Source: Trebonia sp963785645
Lineage (GTDB): Bacteria > Actinomycetota > Actinomycetes > Streptosporangiales > Streptosporangiaceae
Assembly: GCA_963785645.1 (NCBI GenBank)
Contig: CAWAWG010000005.1
Coordinates: 372,001-436,000 of the forward strand
Length of the DNA: 64,000 nucleotides
Direction: 5' to 3'
Shown: piece after piece, positions 59,308-64,000 of the stretch
Numbering within the stretch: the stretch's first letter is position 1
How the letters are laid out: every line of letters begins with the position of its first letter
Position numbers and translations under genes: made by a program
The notes under the pieces: model-generated
Seen by the model: the letters and a program-made list of their open reading frames with translations, nothing else
Told to the model about the DNA's origin: nothing
The model's database searches: none

Positions 59308-59375
59308 GCCCCTTAACAGCCCCCGGGGAGACCCAGTCCTGACGATGTGATTAACACCGTCGAAAGGTTTGGCCG

Positions 59376-61482
59376 GTGGCCGTAAAATCGCCAATGATGG
59401 AATCTGCCTCCGCGGACGTGCTCGTCGGGCGGATGCTCGACCGGCGCTACCTCGTCCGCTCCCGCATCGCGCACGGCGGCATGGCCACCGTCTACCTCGC
59501 CACCGACACGCGGCTTGACCGTGAGGTGGCGCTCAAGGTCATGCATGCCGACCTGGCGCGCGACGCTGACTTCGTGGGGCGGTTCATCGGCGAGGCCAAG
59601 TCCGTGGCGAAGCTGTCCCATCCCAACATCGTGGGCGTCTACGACCAGGGTGCCGACGGGCAGTACCTGTACCTGGCCATGGAGTACGTGCCCGGGCGGA
59701 CGCTCCGCGAGCTGATGCGGGAGCGGGGCTGGCTGCCCTGGCAGGAGGCCCTGGCCGTCCTCGACCCGGTGCTCGCCGGGCTCGCCGCCGCGCACCAGGC
59801 CGGGATCGCGCACCGTGACGTGAAGCCGGAGAACGTGCTGATCACGGGCGATGGACGGGTCAAGGTCGTCGACTTCGGGCTCGCGCGGGCGTCGGCGGCG
59901 GTCGGCAACACGCGGGCCGGCATGATCATCGGCTCTGTCGCGTATATCGCGCCCGAGCAGGTCACCGGGGCACCAAGCGACGCGCGGAGCGACGTGTACG
60001 CGGCCGGCATCGTGCTATTCGAGATGCTCACGGGGCGGCAGCCCTTCTCCGGCGACACCCCGCTCGCGGTGGCGTACGCGCACGTGAACTCGGACGTGCC
60101 CGCGGTGAGCTCGCTCGTTGGGGGGATCCCGCCGGGCGTCGATCAGCTCGTCGGGGCGGCGACCAGTCGTGACCCGCAGCTGCGGCCGCCGGACGCGAGC
60201 GTCTTCCTGCGGGTGGCGCGCGCGCTGCGCGGCCTGCCGGAGCCAGCCGAGTCGATCTCCAGGGCCTGGGCGGTACCGGCCGAGGCGAGCGCGAATCCGT
60301 ATACCGATGCCGGGACACCGTATGCCGGGGCTGGTCCGTACGGCGGAGCCGGCCTAGCCCGTCCCGGTAACGGCGTGGACGGGTCCGCGCAGGCGGATGC
60401 CGGCGGCGGGTCGCACACGATGATCGCGGGCCCCGACTACCTGAGGCAGGGCGAGACGGACGCCGGCTACGGCGGGAACGGGCCCGGCCGGTTCGGCCCC
60501 GCTTTCGGCGGCCTGCTGCGCGGTCACGACGACGGCGTCTTCGGCGGGCGCGCGCGGCACGATACGGCCGGGCGGGAGCCGTTCCTGCAGCGGTGGCTGT
60601 TCAGCAGCCGGCTGGTGTACATGCTGGTCGGCTCGCTGCTGCTGATCGGGCTGGTCGGCGGCGGCTGGTACCTGACGTCGGGCCGGTACACGTCGGTGCC
60701 CGCGGTGGGCAAGCTAACGGCGTCGGCGGCGGCCCAGGCACTGCACGCGGACGGTTTCCAGGTACGGACCGGGCCTTCGATGATCGACGACAATGTGCCG
60801 AAGGGCGAGGTGATCAGCACCTCTCCCTCCGGACGGGCGCTGCCGGGCGCGACGATCATGCTCACGATCTCGCAGGGGCCGCGGATGATCGCTGTTCCGC
60901 AGATTCCCGCGGGCGACACCGTGGCGCAGGCAATGGCGGTACTGCGCAAGGCCGGGCTGACCGTGGCGGCGACGACCCAGCCGGTCGGCGGTCAGAGCTA
61001 CTCGCAGATTGGCCAGGTGGCCGGGCAGCACCCCCGCGGCGGGCACGTCCCAGCCGGAGAACAAGCCGGTGTCGGTGAACGAAATCGAGGGCCTGGCGCT
61101 GCCCGACCTGGTCGGGCAGAACATCGACGCGGTCCAGCAGTGGGCTGGCTCGAACCAGATCACCGTGCAGCCGACCACCGTGCAGAGCAGCCAGGCGCAG
61201 GGCACGATCGTCGCTCAGTCGCCCCCGGCGCAGACGCCGGTAAAGCAGGGACAGACGGTCAGCGTCTCGGTGTCCGCCGGGCCGCCCGCGACGCAGATCC
61301 CCAACGTGCAGGGCCAGAACTGCGGGCAGGCGCAGCGGACACTGCAGCAGGCCGGGTTCACCAACATCAACGTGCAGCAGGGGTTCTTCCACCAGAACCA
61401 GGCCACCGGTACGAGCCCGTCCGGTTCGGCGCCGACCAGCACGCAAATCACCCTTGACTGCGGAACGGACAATTTCTTCTAA
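59376..61482 (+). CDS. Membrane Ser/Thr protein kinase with PASTA domains (PknL/PknB type), frameshifted
   Basis: Cytoplasmic kinase domain (about 20-285): G-loop RIAHGGMATVYLA, Lys54 in EVALKVMHADL, HRDVKPENVL, DFGLARA, SVAYIAPEQVTGAPSDARSD. Pro/Gly/Ala-rich juxtamembrane linker, then one membrane helix (LVYMLVGSLLLIGLVGGGWY). About four extracellular PASTA repeats follow, which in this family bind peptidoglycan fragments; the last has Cys residues (GQNCGQAQ, LDCGTD). The frame changes near 61030 within the PASTA part; about 702 codons when joined. GTG 59376 or ATG 59394. Its neighbourhood (Rv2175c-like, DAHP synthase) parallels the pknL region of M. tuberculosis. Confidence 0.93.
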
Positions 61483-62379
61483 ATGTCGCTGATCGGGTCG
61501 CACGCGACCGTGACCGGAGGGGTCGCGACCGGCGCGCTTTCCTACGCGGCCGAGGTCAGCGCCGAGGTCATCCAGGTGTTCGTGTCCAATCCGCGAGGAT
61601 GGGCGGCGGGACCGGGCGAGCCCGGCGAGGACGCACGGCTGCGCGAATCCGGAATTCCGGTTTTCATCCATACGACGTACATGATCAACCTGGGGTCGGG
61701 AAACCCGGACGTCGCCGCGAAGTCGGCTGATGCGCTCGCGCACGCACTGCGCCGCGGCGGGGAGATCGGGGCGCGGGGCGTGGTGGTGCACACCGGGTCC
61801 GCCGCTGGCTGGGATGCCCGGGGCACCGGGGAGCGCGGCAGCGAACCCGGCGGCGACGACCGGCAGAGCGCGCTGCGGCAGATCGGCGAGATCGCGCTTC
61901 CGCTGCTCGACAAGCTCGCCGATGACGACCCTGACCTGCTGTTCGAGCCGATGGCCGGGCAGGGGCAGATGCTGTGCGCGCGAGTCGGCGACCTGGCTTC
62001 CTACCTTTCCGCCGTTGAGTATCACCCGAAGGCCGGGGTCTGTCTCGACACCTGCCACGTGTTCGCCGCCGGCCACGACATCACCGCCGACGGCGGGGTG
62101 ACGGCCATGCTCGCGGAACTCGTCGCCGTAACCGGGAGCACGGGGTCCGGCGGGGTCAGCCGGGTGAAGCTGGTGCACGCCAACGACTCCCTGCTCGGCT
62201 GCGGGTCCAGACGCGACCGGCACGAGACGATCGGCGCGGGCACGATCGGCCCGGCGCCCTTCCGCGAACTGCTCTGCGCCCTGCCCGATGTTCCGTTCGT
62301 GGTCGAAACGCCTGGCGGGAAGGCCGGACACGCCCGCGACATCGCTAAGCTTAAGCAACTTCGGGCGACCGTTAACTGA
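61483..62379 (+). CDS. nfo: Endonuclease IV (AP endonuclease)
   Basis: Cleaves abasic sites in base-excision repair with three zinc ions. 298 residues; the ATG directly follows the kinase stop TAA. Zinc ligands and signatures: VFIHTTYMINLGS, GARGVVVHTGSAAG, LLFEPMAGQGQMLC, AGVCLDTCHVFAAGHD, VKLVHANDSLLGCGSRRDRH, then ETIGAGTIG and VVETPGGKAGHARDI. The frame is intact. Two bulged hairpins follow the stop. Confidence 0.94.
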   Translation: MSLIGSHATVTGGVATGALSYAAEVSAEVIQVFVSNPRGWAAGPGEPGEDARLRESGIPVFIHTTYMINLGSGNPDVAAKSADALAHALRRGGEIGARGVVVHTGSAAGWDARGTGERGSEPGGDDRQSALRQIGEIALPLLDKLADDDPDLLFEPMAGQGQMLCARVGDLASYLSAVEYHPKAGVCLDTCHVFAAGHDITADGGVTAMLAELVAVTGSTGSGGVSRVKLVHANDSLLGCGSRRDRHETIGAGTIGPAPFRELLCALPDVPFVVETPGGKAGHARDIAKLKQLRATVN

Positions 62380-62438
62380 GTCACCCACCAGCTTTTATCG
62401 GGGTACGGGCGGCCGTCCCTACCTACGACGCCCGTCGG

Positions 62439-62488
62439 CGCGGGCAGGCCTGATACGATCGCGCTTTTTGCGATCGGGCCTGCCCGCG
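62439..62488. repeat. Bulged-hairpin repeat, copy 2
   Basis: Outer stem CGCGGGCAGGCC / GGCCTGCCCGCG, bulge GATAC, inner stem GATCGC / GCGATC, loop GCTTTTT. 60 bases after nfo. The inner stem differs from the other copies at both strands together, i.e. with compensating changes. Confidence 0.8.
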
Positions 62489-62529
62489 TCTACATCGGGG
62501 CTCGTTCCAACGGGGAGAGAATCGGGTTA

Positions 62530-62567
62530 CGCGCCCGATACGGTGGCGCTCTTTGCCATCGGGCGCG
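62530..62567. repeat. Bulged-hairpin repeat, copy 3
   Basis: Outer stem CGCGCCC / GGGCGCG, bulge GATAC, inner stem GGTGGC / GCCATC (one G-T pair), loop GCTCTTT. Between nfo and the DAHP synthase gene. Confidence 0.8.
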
Positions 62568-62569
62568 CA

Positions 62570-62605
62570 GCCCGGGTGTACGGGGGTCGTCCCCCGGGAG
62601 AGAAC
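62570..62605. repeat. G5/C5 dispersed palindromic repeat, copy 5
   Basis: TACGGGGGTCGTCCCCCGGG followed by AGAGAAC, ten bases before the DAHP synthase ATG; same core as copy 3. Confidence 0.65.
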
Positions 62606-62614
62606 AGGCGAGAG

Positions 62615-63691
62615 ATGGTTGTGGTGATGGCCGCGGACGCCGTGGCGTCCGACATAGACCATGTCGTGACCGTGGTGCGCGACGCGGGTGGTGAGGCCTA
62701 TGTCAGCCGCGGCGGGTCGCGGACGATCATCGGCCTCAGCGGCGACATCGAACGGTTCGCGGCCACCCTGAACCTGGCCGGGCTGCCGGGCGTGGCCGAC
62801 GTGGTACGGATCTCGGTGCCCTACAAGCTGGTCAGCAGGGAACACCACCGGAACCGCTCGGTCGTCAGGGTGGCCGGCGTGCCGATCGGTCCGGACACGC
62901 TGACCGTGATCGCCGGGCCATGCGCGGTGGAGACACCGGAGCAGACCCTGGCCGCCGCCCGGATGGCCCGGGCGGCCGGTGCGTCACTGCTGCGCGGCGG
63001 GGCGTTCAAACCCCGGTCGTCGCCCTACGCCTTCCAGGGCCTCGGCGAAGTGGGGCTGAAGATCCTGGCGGAGGTCCGCGACGAGACCGGGTTGCCGATC
63101 GTGACCGAGGTCATCGACCAGCGCGATGTCGAGCTGGTCACGAAGTACGCGGACATGCTCCAGGTCGGAACCAGGAACATGCAGAACTTCCCCCTGCTGC
63201 AGGCGGTCGGTGCGGCCGGCAAACCGGTCATGCTGAAGCGCGGCATGTCCGCGACCATCGAGGAGTGGCTGATGGCCGCCGAGTACATCGCGCAGCGCGG
63301 CAACCTGGACATCGTGCTCTGCGAGCGCGGCATCCGCACGTTCGAGAAAGCCACCCGCAACACCCTGGACATCTCCGCCGTCCCGGTCGCGCAGCGGCTC
63401 TCGCACCTGCCGGTGATCGTGGACCCGTCGCATTCCGGCGGGCGCCGTGACCTCGTGCTGCCGCTGTCACGGGCGGCCATCGCGGTCGGTGCCGACGGCA
63501 TCATCGTCGACGTCCACCCACACCCGGAGTCCGCCCTGTGCGACGGCCCGCAGGCGCTCATCGAGTCGGACCTGCGTGAACTGGCCTCGGTGGCACAGCA
63601 TCTGTCGCCTCTGGTCGGCCGCACCCTGACCCCGGCAGTACCAGTACCTCCCCCAAGGGGACGAAACAGTATCTCCCCCGGGGGAAAATAA
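62615..63691 (+). CDS. aroF: 3-deoxy-7-phosphoheptulonate synthase (DAHP synthase, type I-beta with regulatory domain)
   Basis: First step of the shikimate pathway, condensing PEP and erythrose 4-phosphate. 358 residues from ATG 62615. N-terminal ferredoxin-like regulatory domain (HVVTVVRDAGGEAYVSRGGS, VRISVPYKLVSREHHR). The barrel has IAGPCAVETPEQTLAAARMA, LLRGGAFKPRSSPYAFQGLG, DMLQVGTRNMQNFPLLQ, KPVMLKRGMSATIEEWLMA, IVLCERGIRTFE, PVIVDPSHSGGRRDLV and DGIIVDVHPHPESALCDG. The frame is intact. The last residues (PPPRGRNSISPGGK) come from a G5/C5 repeat. Supplies the aro operon at 1.4-5.4 kb. The gene symbol could equally be aroG. Confidence 0.93.
   Translation: MVVVMAADAVASDIDHVVTVVRDAGGEAYVSRGGSRTIIGLSGDIERFAATLNLAGLPGVADVVRISVPYKLVSREHHRNRSVVRVAGVPIGPDTLTVIAGPCAVETPEQTLAAARMARAAGASLLRGGAFKPRSSPYAFQGLGEVGLKILAEVRDETGLPIVTEVIDQRDVELVTKYADMLQVGTRNMQNFPLLQAVGAAGKPVMLKRGMSATIEEWLMAAEYIAQRGNLDIVLCERGIRTFEKATRNTLDISAVPVAQRLSHLPVIVDPSHSGGRRDLVLPLSRAAIAVGADGIIVDVHPHPESALCDGPQALIESDLRELASVAQHLSPLVGRTLTPAVPVPPPRGRNSISPGGK
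63647..63690. repeat. G5/C5 dispersed palindromic repeat, copy 6
   Basis: CCCCCAAGGGG then ATCTCCCCCGGGGGAAAATA, overlapping the DAHP synthase stop codon and abutting a bulged hairpin. Confidence 0.6.
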
Positions 63692-63727
63692 GGCGCGATA
63701 AGATGGCGGTTTTTGCCATCGCGCCTT
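63690..63727. repeat. Bulged-hairpin repeat, copy 4
   Basis: Outer stem AAGGCGC / GCGCCTT, bulge GATAA, inner stem GATGGC / GCCATC, loop GGTTTTT. It lies between convergent genes, 18 bases from the thiI stop, so a bidirectional terminator role is possible. Confidence 0.8.
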
Positions 63728-63744
63728 CAACCAACCATCGCGCC

Positions 63745-64000
63745 TTAGTCAAGCGGACGGTACTCCTGGGCACTCGCGGCCAGTTGCTCGGCTAGCTCAT
63801 CCGCGTCGAGGCGTCCCTCGATCTTGCGGAGGTCCTCGATCTTCGCTCGGGTCTCCGCCCGGCGCGGAGTAAGCAACGTGCAGCAGTCCTGGTCGGGCAG
63901 CTCGGAGATCGACAGCGTGCCGAGACGGCGTGCCTCGGCCATGATCTCGGTCTTGTCCCAGCCGAGCAGCGGCCGCAGGATCGGTAGCGACACCGCGTCG
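63745..64000 (-). CDS. thiI: tRNA 4-thiouridine synthase ThiI, C-terminal fragment
   Basis: The frame is open to the window edge and is the C-terminal part only. SLPILRPLLGWDKTEIMAEA, RRLGTLSISELPDQDCCTLL and TPRRAETRAKIEDL match the end of the ThiI PP-loop domain, with the Cys pair DCCTLL typ­ical of the family. ThiI transfers sulfur to uridine 8 of tRNA. Start lies beyond 64000. It converges on the DAHP synthase gene. Confidence 0.85.
   Translation of the reverse strand, partial: DAVSLPILRPLLGWDKTEIMAEARRLGTLSISELPDQDCCTLLTPRRAETRAKIEDLRKIEGRLDADELAEQLAASAQEYRPLD

Overview
The window is about 70% G+C and carries bldD, an integration host factor of the mIHF/sIHF type, an rpoZ-gmk-mihF block, a pyrR-led pyrimidine operon, DUF397/XRE pairs, a PASTA-domain Ser/Thr kinase next to an Rv2175c-type protein, and an ECF sigma factor with a membrane-anchored tail. 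This fits a filamentous or otherwise developmentally complex actinobacterium (Streptosporangiales or Streptomyces-like). The genus cannot be fixed from the sequence. No tRNA, rRNA, CRISPR, transposase or prophage was seen.

Layout. 1-1.3 kb: a 5'-truncated phosphofructokinase. 1.4-5.4 kb (minus): shikimate operon aroC-aroK-aroB-aroQ plus a second shikimate kinase, mostly with 4-base stop/start overlaps. 5.5-9.4 kb: an SseB-like protein, then a two-gene unit of unrecognised proteins, one with a very long Ala/Pro/Gln linker. 9.4-14.3 kb: an AT-rich palindrome, an aldose epimerase, a MobA-like nucleotidyltransferase, a LysE-type exporter, XdhC and a NUDIX protein. 14.3-18.5 kb (minus): FMN riboswitch, ribE, ribBA, ribH, hisG. 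18.8-27.2 kb: transhydrogenase, lipoprotein, HAD hydrolase, ECF sigma, rpe, DUF2786 and an aldo/keto reductase. 27.6-29.2 kb: a divergent XRE/DUF397 module with two small genes. 29.5-53.9 kb (minus): a housekeeping block, written here from right to left along the genome: pyrR-pyrB-pyrC-carA-carB-pyrK-pyrD-(unknown)-pyrF-mihF-gmk-rpoZ-coaBC-metK-(DUF397)-priA-def-fmt-rsmB. 54.5 kb to the end: bldD, a HEPN-domain protein, a GNAT acetyltransferase, metF, Rv2175c-like, SRPBCC, PASTA kinase, endonuclease IV, DAHP synthase and a truncated thiI.

How the genes work together. The pyr block encodes UMP synthesis from bicarbonate to OMP decarboxylation, apparently under PyrR, with a candidate leader element in front of pyrR. 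The aro operon and the DAHP synthase at the right end supply chorismate. The rib genes sit behind an FMN riboswitch. bldD has a promoter whose start region overlaps a BldD-type box, suggesting autoregulation.

Caution. About thirty single-base frameshifts interrupt genes here, including many that should be essential (carA, carB, pyrB, pyrC, pyrF, ribE, hisG, fmt, priA, coaBC, aroQ). They are best explained as indel errors in the sequence. I give such genes as single CDS spans and name the approximate breakpoints. The most interesting non-coding signal is a family of four intergenic hairpins with a conserved 5-base bulge and T-rich loop, together with a separate dispersed family of G5/C5 palindromes.
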